A stretch of DNA of 64,000 bases from Tetrapisispora phaffii CBS 4417 (GCF_000236905.1 NC_016521.1:372001-436000), one strand, 5' to 3'; numbered from the stretch's first letter, positions 52,801 to 62,467 are shown. Translations and numbers: made by a program. Notes: a model not told the origin generated them from the letters alone.

Positions 52801-55454
52801 TCAACTTTTCCATTAATGGTGATAAATGTTACCACATATACATATAACTGCAAACACGCAAAACGAAAATGTCTAAACTTCTTATCTTTGTTAGCCAATA
52901 GTTCTTCAATAGCTCTGAACAAATATGTTCCGTATTTAGTTTTATCTGGCAAAACATCATTATTATCCACTGAATAAGATAGTGAAAAATCAAAAATTTT
53001 TCTTTTAAAGGTTTTATTATCAATAAGGGACTTTAAATGAAGTTCACTACCACTCCCTGTAATGGCCATAATAGCCTCCTTCTTTAAATCATAATCAACA
53101 TCAATTTCATTAATTTCACAGAAGAGCATTATATATTTAGTAAATATCTCCGTTGTATATTTTTGGATAATTTTAATATCGACACTGTTTAACTTCCTCA
53201 CTACTCTTTCTAAATATAACACCTTTTCTAATCCCGTTTGTTCATTGGTTATTTGATGATTACATATATTATCATAGTTCAAAAAGTTAGAAACATCGTC
53301 CGGTACACAGAATTTATTACCGAAATAAACTTTAGACAATTCAATAATAATTTTGCAATTGTGATTGAAGGAAGGTAAAATAAGCTCCTCAAACCCTTGT
53401 GTTAAGCATAATTTGTTATCTTTGAAAATATCAATTTCGCCTGTGCCTGACAAGAACCCATTGAAATAAACATAGACCGAAATCGACTCATTATCCATTA
53501 GCTGTTCAATGCCTGTAACTCTTATCTCATCTCCCAATATTTCTCCAGGAATTGCACTAATAAATGACCAATCATTTGTTTTCTCGTCTGTAGAACTTGT
53601 GCTAAATAATAAGTTAGCATTCTTACTCACAATTCGTACGGAAATAAGTCTAACATTAGATCTAATGTTGTCATCTGTTAAAATCGACACTCTGCCTATT
53701 TTTAACATCACTCTTTCTTCAGGATTTAAGGACGCATCATAACCATATTGAGGAATATTTTTGATTGCAAAATTATTTGAATCAATAATTCTATTTAATT
53801 CAAGTTTCCCTCTAAATTCTTTAATACTTATCCAAAGATATATTGCTCTTGGATTTACTACCACCCCTTTGGTAGAACTCTTTACAATATTTTCAATAAG
53901 TTCACCCCATCCCCCTGTGGATGAATATTCTCTAGTATTAGATATAGATGAAGCCGGCTCGAAGTAAGAACCAAATAAATTTACTTTAAATTTATAGGCA
54001 ACGCCAGTATTTAATGCACCTTTTTTGTTTGAAAATACCCTTGTTATATCTGCTACTCCCACCGATATACCTCTCTTTACTGAATCCAAAAAATTGAATT
54101 CTGGGGAAGAAGTTGCACCTGTGAAATCGTATGTTGATTTTGTTTTGCTGCTAATTTTAATTGGTATGTCCTCATATAGAACAACAACTAGATAAATGGT
54201 TTCATTTTCTGCTTTCTCTTCATCAATGTTACTAAATAGTGCAGTTGATATATTATCCAGTGATAAAATATTATCTGTTTTAATGTTAACAGTGAATGAA
54301 TCAGTTAAAATAATATCTTTTGTTCTCAGATACATCGATGCTGATACATTACTAAATTTAGGATCCAAACCATTGGCATCATTATTGATATCTAACACTT
54401 CTATCAACATACCAACTGGTGTAAATTCAAAAAATTCCTTATTTTTGTTAATATTTAATGAATGAATGGCCTCTAAATTAGTCAATGGAAAATCATTTAA
54501 AAACCCAAAAAATATACTACTAGTCATGAAAGTTGAGATATCACTATTGCCCAATGCTAGTAGTTCACCCGTATTCACGTCACGAGCAAATATACCATTG
54601 AAACCAGAAGAATCTATCTTATTAGATAAGTTTCTTTTGTCATTGAGCTTTGAATTGCGAAGTTCCTTTTTAATATCTTGTGTTAAATGTTTACATGCTT
54701 TTGAATGTATTGATGTTGCATGCCGTATTAAAAATGATTTATTGTCGTTGGTATACAGATTAAACCTTAGTTTAATATGTATCTTTTCTAATTGGCAATA
54801 TAACTTTGTCAATTGTTCATAGGCATTCATCTCATTATTCGTGTATGAAACCATAATGTAAGATCCGAGTAATGATAAAATCGGTCCAAATTCATCTCTA
54901 ACAGGTCTTTCATCGAACCTAAAAATGGGAAAGTCAGGAATGCGAGGTTTTTTATCTAGTTTAAGGTATTCAACAAGTATCGTGTTCTCTAACTTATCTG
55001 AGTTTTTTAATTGATTCATAAAATTATCTGGCATACTTATCTTACTTTCATTCAACGATTGAACTTTACTGTGATGAATTTTTAAGCTAGGAACATCCCC
55101 TGTATAACGAGTAGGATTCAACGTTGCATATTTTGTTGGAAAAATCGTCGTTTTCGTACTTACATCAGGCAATTTTGAACCTAAACTATTAGCTCTAGCC
55201 ACATAATCTTGAGGTAAGGGATCCCAACATAAATATGCTCTACTCCTATTTTTTATTTTTGTCTGTTCAAAAATGTATAACTCCGAACCAGGGTATAGAT
55301 CTTGATAATTATTTGAATAATCTTTTAAACTTGATAGTTTTGATAATGGTAAAAACGGCTTTACCATTATGGCATGAATAAAATTATCCATTGGGATCCA
55401 TGTGTCATCATTGACATTGCTTTGTTTAGCAACCTTATAATTTCCGGGTGCCAT
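49833..55454 (-). CDS. DCK1: DOCK-family guanine nucleotide exchange factor Dck1
   Basis: 1873 residues from the ATG at 55454 (S. cerevisiae 1932); the frame is open two codons further from a TTG. Dck1 pairs with Lmo1 (ELMO) to activate the Rac-like GTPase Rho5, with roles in oxidative stress, cell wall signalling and mitophagy. An SH3-like N-terminus, a C2/DHR1 domain (about 520-740; YLWISIKEFRGKLELNRII) and a C-terminal DHR2 exchange domain (about 1430-1830) fit the DOCK layout: FEHISSMHARLLRYHQGSTIVNSL and the TTVEPQL segment, then SPIENATRMLQLKIQEL. Divergent from RPN13 as in YLR422W-YLR421C. Confidence 0.93.
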   Translation of the reverse strand: MAPGNYKVAKQSNVNDDTWIPMDNFIHAIMVKPFLPLSKLSSLKDYSNNYQDLYPGSELYIFEQTKIKNRSRAYLCWDPLPQDYVARANSLGSKLPDVSTKTTIFPTKYATLNPTRYTGDVPSLKIHHSKVQSLNESKISMPDNFMNQLKNSDKLENTILVEYLKLDKKPRIPDFPIFRFDERPVRDEFGPILSLLGSYIMVSYTNNEMNAYEQLTKLYCQLEKIHIKLRFNLYTNDNKSFLIRHATSIHSKACKHLTQDIKKELRNSKLNDKRNLSNKIDSSGFNGIFARDVNTGELLALGNSDISTFMTSSIFFGFLNDFPLTNLEAIHSLNINKNKEFFEFTPVGMLIEVLDINNDANGLDPKFSNVSASMYLRTKDIILTDSFTVNIKTDNILSLDNISTALFSNIDEEKAENETIYLVVVLYEDIPIKISSKTKSTYDFTGATSSPEFNFLDSVKRGISVGVADITRVFSNKKGALNTGVAYKFKVNLFGSYFEPASSISNTREYSSTGGWGELIENIVKSSTKGVVVNPRAIYLWISIKEFRGKLELNRIIDSNNFAIKNIPQYGYDASLNPEERVMLKIGRVSILTDDNIRSNVRLISVRIVSKNANLLFSTSSTDEKTNDWSFISAIPGEILGDEIRVTGIEQLMDNESISVYVYFNGFLSGTGEIDIFKDNKLCLTQGFEELILPSFNHNCKIIIELSKVYFGNKFCVPDDVSNFLNYDNICNHQITNEQTGLEKVLYLERVVRKLNSVDIKIIQKYTTEIFTKYIMLFCEINEIDVDYDLKKEAIMAITGSGSELHLKSLIDNKTFKRKIFDFSLSYSVDNNDVLPDKTKYGTYLFRAIEELLANKDKKFRHFRFACLQLYVYVVTFITINGKVEDPTGLIKKSISFYCENVLTLASGSDNFSAEEQCLIIKDMDSVIELIHNWFPPNELLYFIEQMLLSSEDKLIYETYISGLSDANEQQYVYEKLSLILKVLRLQKLKDIMYDTNDDKLDNARFISAVMDFTLNIYQASLNGQFNILVMRICNSVILEILLNVKKDIIQKNLFRLLPEFCRIFLVVEKYCQNEHHFRPKRLFSNLFPDAAPPDIYTVGSSMGSVVLVEILLELATIISKLVFLTENLYGNSLSIITIMKDINGHILSKHFRSKYYSSFINIDSLVLIINIVKRFVKGTFYPSDLLLSITAMFLKISNLMLLMYKDFLISTIETDDNDTLEHFNSKLWIEYLKLTLKIFNHRLSFNRNLAIIPRKAIHKICGDVNELSKTIFIECWDSLESRDDKTENIKNYGVNILSFRQRYLVFDSPSLLRHILSLALRIDEESMLIGSRIILQMLLTSWKIKKALSDVKILIVLAFYNLSMLNPIIFENLDHVKFIRANFSIMNIRKYDGKLIECLLLFYNEISQFLLLLIHTQSTPDIEEYANSRTMLQLDVLSYLLDAKRPLQFYKLLSELFNQYIERKDFVQAALCLEHVANTYDWNPTDYLDELTFFSLPSQSSFERKESLYIKSAEYFVKGSKLEKALTIYKDLATAYENINYNLNGLSFVYLQISKIYKDLQTLDRLDPSYFCVMFLGYGFPASKRNKMFIYEGMPFEHISSMHARLLRYHQGSTIVNSLNNAMELKNAPTVGKFLYVTTVEPQLNISDEYYSSETNYDLANKVRTYVENRDLKTFVSLRRLPGSTSVVDLWVEEDKYVTAATFPTLMNYSEIVSIVIKKLSPIENATRMLQLKIQELCSFENICCKTITEKGPSSIIYLEMSRCVTGTISAPINGGIIQYKEFFEMSQLANKPTEEEFIILTKLFDELAMVLGRCLVLLRKIIPSDELEKSHAALVSQFKKNFKNEILKNNILIEDMPIEKLTKLKSKHSTK

Positions 55455-56810
55455 TAACAACGGTTTTTGTATGTTCGTAACAATTAAATGTATAATTAAT
55501 TTCGTGCTGTTTACTTATTCAATTTGAACAAACAAAAATCTTCTGTCAATTTGCCTATATATATATATATTTATCCTTATTGCCTTGGATTATGGTGGAA
55601 TATGTGTTCTTATTAAGGAATTATTATGAAATTAGTGAATTAGTGAACCATAGACAATTAATTTTTCAAAGTAAATTCAAGTACTCTATTAGTAGGTCTG
55701 TTTTATTAGTATTATTGTATCTCACTATCTCGATTGTTTTAACTGTAACAACTATTCATCCTCTTGGGATATATATAAATTATTCTACCAAAGGATCAAA
55801 GCTACAATTGCAACCACATTAATTGTATATTGAAATAGTTTAAAACTTTCAAATTAAGTGTACGATTGAGATAATATGAAATATAAAAATACTGTACGCC
55901 AAGCAGGCATATTCATTAATGTCTCTGTGATAGGATTCAACGAACACATGAAAAAACAATTTCGTAAAATAACTACCAGCTAAGTAGTAACGGCGCGTAA
56001 GATCTTAGGACCGCATTGAGAAATTGAAAGGCAGACGGGAGGATCCTTAAGCAAAGGATACCAAAAAAATAACCGCCGATTAAGTTATGAATCGAATGAC
56101 GATGCATAGAACGGATTTGAGATCTATAAACGTTGAAGACTATAAAGAAGAAAGTCTCTTTAACCATGTGAATATTGCCTATTTTGTAAGCGGCTGCTTA
56201 CATTGTAATAAACTGAAGAGTCGATAGAAACTAAACAGATCGACTTTTATTAGACAGTATTCTATAGTGTGACACAAACGTTACAGTTCGCAACATCGTA
56301 TTATTAGTCTAATACCAAAATAAAATGCCATCGTATAGTATATAATTGCCATTGGATAAATGTTATCACTTTCGATGCCGGCTGTCTAGATAATCGGATT
56401 GATCGTCACCGCCAATTATTAATAATACTGTTGATTTTGTGAAATAATAAAACCATAATTGTTCCTGCTGATATCTTCCAACTATTGTTATTTAAATTTA
56501 CCACAGATTCAAAGTAAATGACAGAAATATCTCATATTTGGTGAATCTTATATAACTTATATCAAATTTTGGTGGGGTTCCTTAAAGTCAAAAAACTTTA
56601 GTTGCCCGGACATGTGCGGTTAAGGTCGGTGGCAAAACATATTTAACTAGTTATATAATATAAATTATTGAAGCCATTTAAAGATATTCTACTATTTAGC
56701 AATGGTGACTATTGTTAAATGTTTGAGTAATTTTTATTTGAAGGGTAGTGGAGCAATTAGACGAACTGTTGAAGACAGTGTGTTTGAAGTTTAAAAAAAT
56801 TGAATAAGAT
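55455..56810. promoter_or_regulatory. DCK1-RPN13 divergent region with PACE and hairpins
   Basis: A 1.36-kb gap, long for a divergent promoter here. It holds a PACE element near RPN13 (listed separately) and, at about 55970-56250, a somewhat GC-richer stretch with several small hairpins: ATCCTT/AAGGAT, TGTAAGC-GGCT-GCTTACA (56185-56202) and AGTCGAT/ATCGACT (56219-56245). An 80-codon frame (55580-55822) and a 64-codon frame (55973-56167, minus) resemble nothing and are probably chance. Confidence 0.5.
56628..56636 (+). promoter_or_regulatory. PACE element (Rpn4 site) upstream of RPN13
   Basis: GGTGGCAAA, the exact proteasome-associated control element bound by Rpn4, lies 175 bases upstream of the RPN13 ATG in the forward orientation. 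Placement before a proteasome subunit gene makes it convincing. Confidence 0.85.
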
Positions 56811-57290
56811 ATGTCGACTGTAAAATCAATACCTAAAAAAATTAAGTTCAGAGCAGGGATTGCTAAATTCGACGAAGTTACAAAAGAATGTATTCCATTG
56901 GCAGTGCAAGGTGAGATCCATCTAGACGCTAGTGAAGAAGAGTCTGAATTAGGATTTTATGATTTTGAATGGAAGCCAACAGAAGACGTAAACAATCCAA
57001 ATAACACCCCGATCAATTTAATTTTAATACCGGGAGAAACAGTATTTGTGCCAATTAAATCATGCACTACAGGTAGAGTATTTGCAATTATTTTCTCATC
57101 GAATGAGAAATATTTCTTCTGGTTACAGGAAAAAAACCCATCTAATTTAAGAGTAAATGAATTGAGTTCAAATGATAAAGAAATATATCAAAGAATTACT
57201 GCAATTCTAACAGCATTTGAAGATGATGAAGATAACGAAGAAGGCAAGGCGCTGCTTAACGAGAAGGAGAAAGACGTCGAGATGGAATAA
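56811..57290 (+). CDS. RPN13: Proteasome ubiquitin receptor Rpn13
   Basis: 159 residues (S. cerevisiae 156). Subunit of the 19S regulatory particle lid-base that binds ubiquitin chains through its Pru domain and docks on Rpn2. The protein is essentially one Pru domain: KIKFRAGIAKFDE at the start, GFYDFEWKPTED, then LILIPGETVFVPIKS and YFFWLQEKNPSNL, all typical. As in S. cerevisiae there is no C-terminal deubiquitinase-adaptor domain; the tail is short and acidic. A PACE element in the promoter supports Rpn4 control. Confidence 0.96.
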   Translation: MSTVKSIPKKIKFRAGIAKFDEVTKECIPLAVQGEIHLDASEEESELGFYDFEWKPTEDVNNPNNTPINLILIPGETVFVPIKSCTTGRVFAIIFSSNEKYFFWLQEKNPSNLRVNELSSNDKEIYQRITAILTAFEDDEDNEEGKALLNEKEKDVEME

Positions 57291-57879
57291 AACTTATCAA
57301 GAAGTGCTTATTTGCATAAGGTCTAGGAACTTCTTAAGACACTTTTTTTTAGATTATTACAGTTAATAAGCTAAAGAAAAACATAACATTCAAATAAAAT
57401 TACATAAAGAAACGGATTGAATATATGTTTTATCAATGTATCGACCTCCATTTAATAGAAGAATTAATATTAATATCAATCCAGTTCTTGTTTTAACTAA
57501 ATTTTAACATGGCATATATATGTGTATCATATTATCTACTATACTCATAATAAAATTAATACAATCGTTAATGATAATATAAATCAAACTACCTTTATAT
57601 ATTTATATGTATTCGATCTCTTGAAAACAGTGCAATTTATATATACCTCTTTATTTACATTAGTAATGCTATCCCTCTATTGCTTTTATTATAACATCGT
57701 CTACTATTTGAAAAATTTTAAACGCCCATCATATGTTAAGTAAGTTCAAATGCTCATCGCTAAATTTTTTGATATAAATCTTTTAGACACTATATTTAAT
57801 GTAAAAAAAAATCAATTCAACAGCATGCAAAAGATTACATATTTTGAGGTAGCTAATAAACATCTACAAATCGCCAACA
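57291..57879. other. RPN13-DPH2 intergenic region
   Basis: About 590 bases of AT-rich DNA. A 73-codon frame (57522-57743) of Ile/Tyr/Phe-rich composition is most likely chance. No other feature. Confidence 0.5.
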
Positions 57880-59592
57880 ATGTCAGACTCTGGTATAGAA
57901 TCCAATGATTTTGTTCCTCCTGTTTTGTCTACTGATCAAGATGAAAATACCTTCAGTTTCCAAAAATATTCTACTACAGAGAAAGAAAGAGAGTTTTATC
58001 TAGGTAAATATACGGAGGATGAGCTTAAAGAAAAGATATTTGACTACTACAACCTTAAGGGTTTAATTCAATATTTTAAAAATCATCCAGAATACTATAA
58101 GGTGACATTACAGTTTCCAGATTCTTTAATTCACGATTCAACTATAGTTGTAGGAATATTACAAGAAGTCTTAAACAATGAAGTTCCAATTTTAGGTCTT
58201 GAAAAGGATATGAATGAAAATAGTACGACACCAGATATGAGTACAAGAAAATTTTGGGTATTAGCTGATACCGCGTACAGTGCTTGTTGTGTTGATGAAG
58301 TTGCATCGGAACATGTACAGTCACAAATAGTCGTTCACTTCGGAGATGCATGTTTGAATGCAATTCAAAAATTACCAGTTGTTTACTCGTTTGGTAACTC
58401 CTATTTGGATACTTCAAAGGTCATTGAAAAATTTAAAGATCAATTTGATGATCATGATGCTAAGATTTGTTTGATGGCAGACTTCCCTAACTCTCATAAT
58501 ATTACCTCGATTTACAAAGCCCTATTAGAAGAAAATTACAAAAACCTATACTTATCAAGTATCAATCCAGAGCTTGCTAATGACAAAGTTACAATTTTAG
58601 GAAATTCTGAATTAGAGCCATCTTTAAAAATGGTACATACGTTTGGCAATAGAGCATTATACACAATAGATACCAACTTTAAAAATTTCAATGATGATCA
58701 ACTTCGAGAGGAATTTCAATTATTTCACATATCTAAACCAATGGATCCCCATTTATTATATTTAACTACAATGTTTCAATCTGTATCAATTTATGATATT
58801 AAAGACGATACAATAATGAATGGACCATTTCCTTCTCTAATGAAACGTTATAAATATATGCATGTAGCAAGGACAGCAGGTTGTATCGGTATATTGGTTA
58901 ACACTCTTTCGTTAAGAAATACAAAAGAAACAATAAGCAGATTATCCAAGTTAATTAAGGATAATGGGAAAAAGCATTATTTATTCGTAGTTGGCAAACC
59001 TAATGTAGCAAAATTAGCAAATTTTGAAGCAGTGGATATTTGGTGTGTGTTAGGTTGCGGTCAAAGTGGTATTATACTTGATCAGTATAATGAATTCTAT
59101 AAGCCAATTATCACTCCATATGAATTAACAATGGCTCTAAACGATAAAGTGACCTGGACAGGGAAATGGTTAGTTGATTTTAAGCAAGTCCTAAATGAGA
59201 TAGAAAAAGGAGAAGAAGAAAAAGAAGAAGATAACATTAATGGTGTGAGCTATAACAATGAAGTAAATGAAGATAGCTTGGTTCCAGAGTTTGATGCGGT
59301 TACAGGTAGATATATCAGTACTTCTAGACCCTTGAGAAACATAACACATTTATCAATTGACAATCCTAATGATAACTCCAGTTCATCTACTAGTTTGATC
59401 AAAAATGTCTCAGGAGGTGTGCTTATCAAAGGTACAGTCTCCACTTCTGCAGAAGCTTTGCAAAACCGTGAATGGTCTGGTCTAGGTAGTGACTTTGCAC
59501 AACAAGACGGCTACGAAGAAGAAGGTGCTACATTAGAGCAAGGTATAGGCGGTGTCGCCCGTGGTTATGGATTTGACAGGAATCGTAACTAA
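57880..59592 (+). CDS. DPH2: Diphthamide biosynthesis protein Dph2
   Basis: 570 residues (S. cerevisiae 534). Dph2 forms with Dph1 the iron-sulfur, radical-SAM-like enzyme that transfers the 3-amino-3-carboxypropyl group to a histidine of elongation factor 2, the first step of diphthamide synthesis in the cytosol. Three repeated alpha/beta subdomains are visible: FPDSLIHDSTIVVGIL then WVLADTAYSACCVDEVASEH; the middle RTAGCIGILVNTLSLRN; and the late VLGCGQSGIILDQYNEFYKPIITPYEL. Cysteines in these places fit the cluster positions of the family. The tail (about 460-570) is Gly/Ser/Glu-rich. Confidence 0.95.
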   Translation: MSDSGIESNDFVPPVLSTDQDENTFSFQKYSTTEKEREFYLGKYTEDELKEKIFDYYNLKGLIQYFKNHPEYYKVTLQFPDSLIHDSTIVVGILQEVLNNEVPILGLEKDMNENSTTPDMSTRKFWVLADTAYSACCVDEVASEHVQSQIVVHFGDACLNAIQKLPVVYSFGNSYLDTSKVIEKFKDQFDDHDAKICLMADFPNSHNITSIYKALLEENYKNLYLSSINPELANDKVTILGNSELEPSLKMVHTFGNRALYTIDTNFKNFNDDQLREEFQLFHISKPMDPHLLYLTTMFQSVSIYDIKDDTIMNGPFPSLMKRYKYMHVARTAGCIGILVNTLSLRNTKETISRLSKLIKDNGKKHYLFVVGKPNVAKLANFEAVDIWCVLGCGQSGIILDQYNEFYKPIITPYELTMALNDKVTWTGKWLVDFKQVLNEIEKGEEEKEEDNINGVSYNNEVNEDSLVPEFDAVTGRYISTSRPLRNITHLSIDNPNDNSSSSTSLIKNVSGGVLIKGTVSTSAEALQNREWSGLGSDFAQQDGYEEEGATLEQGIGGVARGYGFDRNRN

Positions 59593-60106
59593 TATTCATA
59601 ATAATATGTAAATGAAATGTAAATGAAATGCATTTTTAACTCATTGTTATACTCCAAGTAGAAAATTATTGTTTATAATTAAAAGTTACCAAGCATTGAA
59701 ATTAAGCGAGTATAAAATTTAACGGCTATTAACATGCAAGAAACATGCATGGATTTATAGTACTACTCATAGTATCTAATTAATAATAATAACATTATAG
59801 TTACGAAGATCATACATCTAGACGTTTCTTAATCACAATTAAACACTAATCATGTACAATATTATGTCAATCACCTATATAGTTTTCCCTAAATTTCAAA
59901 ATGTACATCAAAATTCTTAGATGAAAAAAAATATTCAAAATTCAATATGTACTTTATGAAAAATAGTCAGAATATTTCAGGTAAGTAATGATTTTTGTTA
60001 TTATGTTGTGTATAAAACAATTAATTTATATAAATTATACACTATTAGGTTCTTAAACAGAATTTAAAAAGAATTCATTATAGTAGTAGTATACTCATTT
60101 ATCAAT
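59593..60106. other. DPH2-CNB1 intergenic region
   Basis: About 510 bases, AT-rich. It contains the CNB1 promoter; nothing distinctive. Confidence 0.5.
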
Positions 60107-60634
60107 ATGGGTGCCACTTCTTCAAAACTAATAGAAAATTTATTAGAAGATACCAACTTTGATAGGGATGAAATCGAAAGGCTAAGAAAGAGATTTATGA
60201 AACTAGATAGTGACAGTTCTGGCTCAATCGATAAGAGTGAGTTTATGAGTATTCCTGGTGTGTCATCGAACCCATTAGCAGCCAGAATTATGGAAGTATT
60301 TGATTCGGACAACAGCGGTGATATTGATTTCCAAGAATTTATCACAGGTTTATCTATATTTAGTGGACGTGGTAGTAAAGATGAAAAGCTTAGATTTGCA
60401 TTTAAAATATATGACATAGATAAGGATGGATATATATCTAATGGTGAGTTATTTATAGTGCTAAAAATAATGGTTGGTAATAATTTAGATGATGAACAAT
60501 TGCAACAAGTTGTCGATAGAACTATTATGGAAAATGATCTTGATGGTGATAACCATTTAAGTTTTGAAGAATTTAAAAGTGCAATTGAAACCACTGAAGT
60601 TGCCAAAAGTTTAACGTTATCTTACGGTGTATAG
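60107..60634 (+). CDS. CNB1: Calcineurin regulatory subunit B
   Basis: 175 residues, same length as S. cerevisiae Cnb1. Calcium-binding subunit of the phosphatase calcineurin that controls Crz1. The start MGATSSK fits an N-myristoylation signal. Four EF hands are visible: [36 protein letters not shown] and [12 protein letters not shown]. In the fourth the usual Gly at loop position 6 is Asn (residue 149). The S. cerevisiae gene has an intron near its 5' end; here the coding sequence is continuous across that place, so the intron has been lost. It follows DPH2 as in YKL191W-YKL190W. Confidence 0.98.
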   Translation: MGATSSKLIENLLEDTNFDRDEIERLRKRFMKLDSDSSGSIDKSEFMSIPGVSSNPLAARIMEVFDSDNSGDIDFQEFITGLSIFSGRGSKDEKLRFAFKIYDIDKDGYISNGELFIVLKIMVGNNLDDEQLQQVVDRTIMENDLDGDNHLSFEEFKSAIETTEVAKSLTLSYGV

Positions 60635-61590
60635 TCAGAGTATATATAAATAGACGTTGAGAAATACGGATAATCAGACCAGCACTCATTTATAAAGGAT
60701 ATATAATGGAATGAATCTACAGCAAAAATTATAATAACGCCAAATTAGATTAACAGATGTGTTCATCTTTTTGCAAGCTATAGAGCTTTGATCAAGTATC
60801 ATAGATTCGAATTAACCTTCCGTTTACTTGCAGTGAACTCAAAGAATGGCCTGTCTATCAATTAATAATGGCGGTTCCAACACTTAGAAGTGAACCTAGC
60901 ACTTATTAATGTAGAAACTTCCATACCACACAGCAAAATGATGTAATATATCACATCAAAAACATTCTGTAATCTGACGTCGGATATAGTAATGGTGTTC
61001 CTCTGATGGGAAGTGCACTTAGATAAAAATTTTTATACCCTGTTATTATAAATTATGCTTATTTCTCTTAAACTCTGTATTTCATCTCTTAATTGTATCT
61101 TAATATTTTATCCAAACTCCCATATCATGTCGCTACTCATCCATTTATTGCGGGGAAACAAGCGTAGAACCAGCAACAGATGCAATAGTATTGACGTCGA
61201 CTGGGTAGTTAAGTTATTCGCTAGTATCCATAGTAGGTAAAGATTATAATATTTACTCCGATTGGTTTTCTAATAACATTAACTACAAATAGCAAATACT
61301 ATTACAATACTATTATATACTATTGCATTTCAGACGTAAGTAACGTGACATTCTGCCCGTTTTATATGTCACTTTATTTGAATTCCTTTATTAAGCGACA
61401 TGCCAATTGAAGGGATTAAACGACTAGTAGATTGTCCTAGTCAAACGATAGATAGATTGAATTAACTAAACGGTCGTATATTAATCTTGAACTTCATTTA
61501 ACTCTACTACTTGCAATTTGTCCTTACAACTGTTGGATCATAGATACCACAACTTCTGTTATAAATCTAAGGTTCCTGACAACTCCAACA
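60635..61590. other. Repeat-derived gene-free region before the nested LTRs
   Basis: About 950 bases after CNB1. HYM1, the next gene in S. cerevisiae, is absent. The segment 61148-61215 is a degenerate match to 39538-39605. Otherwise no gene; probably decayed mobile-element sequence. Confidence 0.5.
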
Positions 61591-62299
61591 TGCTCAATAG
61601 TTGAATTCATTGCTTTAATATATTAATAGTTGTTAGAATATATACTATATAATCAGATTAATCTCTCTGGTCTCTTGAACCTGGATCACTGAATTGTTAA
61701 CTATTGATTACCGGCGTTTATATATATGTTGGAAATGAGACTGGTCGTATAAGTGACTATACGATACCAGATATTACCTCTTTAGGAGATTATTGTTGCC
61801 AACCTGAAACAATAGTGCCTGCAAGAATGTAATAGCAGAATTCCTAATGCATAAATAGTACTGTAGAACCATCAACCTGCCGTACGTGTTCAACTCGACG
61901 ACGTCGTCTCGAGTGAACAGAACGGTAGATTGAAATATGATGTATATATAAACTCCGGTAATCAATAGCTAATAATTCATTGATCCAGGTCCAAGAGACA
62001 AGAGAGATTAATTTAGATGTAAAGTATATAATCTAACAACATTTTAATATATTAAAGCAATGAACACAACTATTGAGCAATATACATACTATTTCAATCT
62101 ATCCTTCTGTCCAACGACACGACGTCGTCGAATTGAACATGTATGGCAGGTTGGCTATTTTACAGTACTATTTATTCATTAGAAATTCTGCTATTACATT
62201 CTTGCAGGCACTAATGTTTCAGGTTGGCAACAATAATCTCCTAAAGAGGTAATATCTGGTATCGTATAGTCACTTATACGACCAGTCTCATTTCCAACA
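61591..62299 (-). mobile_element. Solo LTR (TGTTGGAAAT family) split by a second LTR
   Basis: On the minus strand this LTR starts TGTTGGAAATGAGACTGG at 62299 and ends CTATTGAGCA at 61591. It is interrupted by the insertion at 61727-62079; without that insertion and its duplicated five bases it is about 351 long. Its start lies 87 bases upstream of the tRNA-Val gene. The PRE-like TGAAACA and a GACGACGTCGT palindromic core are shared with the inserted copy. The outer flanks do not show a matching target duplication. Confidence 0.85.
61727..62079 (+). mobile_element. Nested solo LTR with intact ATATA target duplication
   Basis: A 353-base LTR, TGTTGGAAAT to TATTGAGCA, inserted in the opposite orientation inside a copy of the same family. 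ATATA stands on both sides (61722-61726 and 62080-62084), the five-base target duplication made by integration. Intact ends and duplication mean that it became a solo LTR by LTR-LTR recombination after insertion. Contains TGAAACA at 61805-61811 and the 12-bp palindrome GACGACGTCGTC at 61897-61908. Confidence 0.9.
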
Positions 62300-62386
62300 C
62301 TAACATGTTTTGAGTTATCTTTCTTGAAGCTACTGAGCAACTTAGATCGTTAGTCATACCTCCTTATAAAAGGTCGCAAATTGTAT

Positions 62387-62460
62387 GGTTTCGTGGTCTA
62401 GTCGGTTATGGCATCTGCTTAACACGCAGAACGTCCCCAGTTCGATCCTGGGCGAAATCA
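62387..62460 (+). tRNA. tRNA-Val (AAC)
   Basis: A 74-base cloverleaf practically identical to S. cerevisiae tRNA-Val. Anticodon AAC at 62421-62423; acceptor stem GGTTTCG pairs with CGAAATC; B box GTTCGATCC present; discriminator A. No intron and no encoded CCA. Confidence 0.98.
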
Positions 62461-62467
62461 TAGATTA

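Noticed and set aside
55580..55822. 80-codon frame in the DCK1-RPN13 region
   Set aside because: Hydrophobic and AT-driven, no similarity to a known protein.
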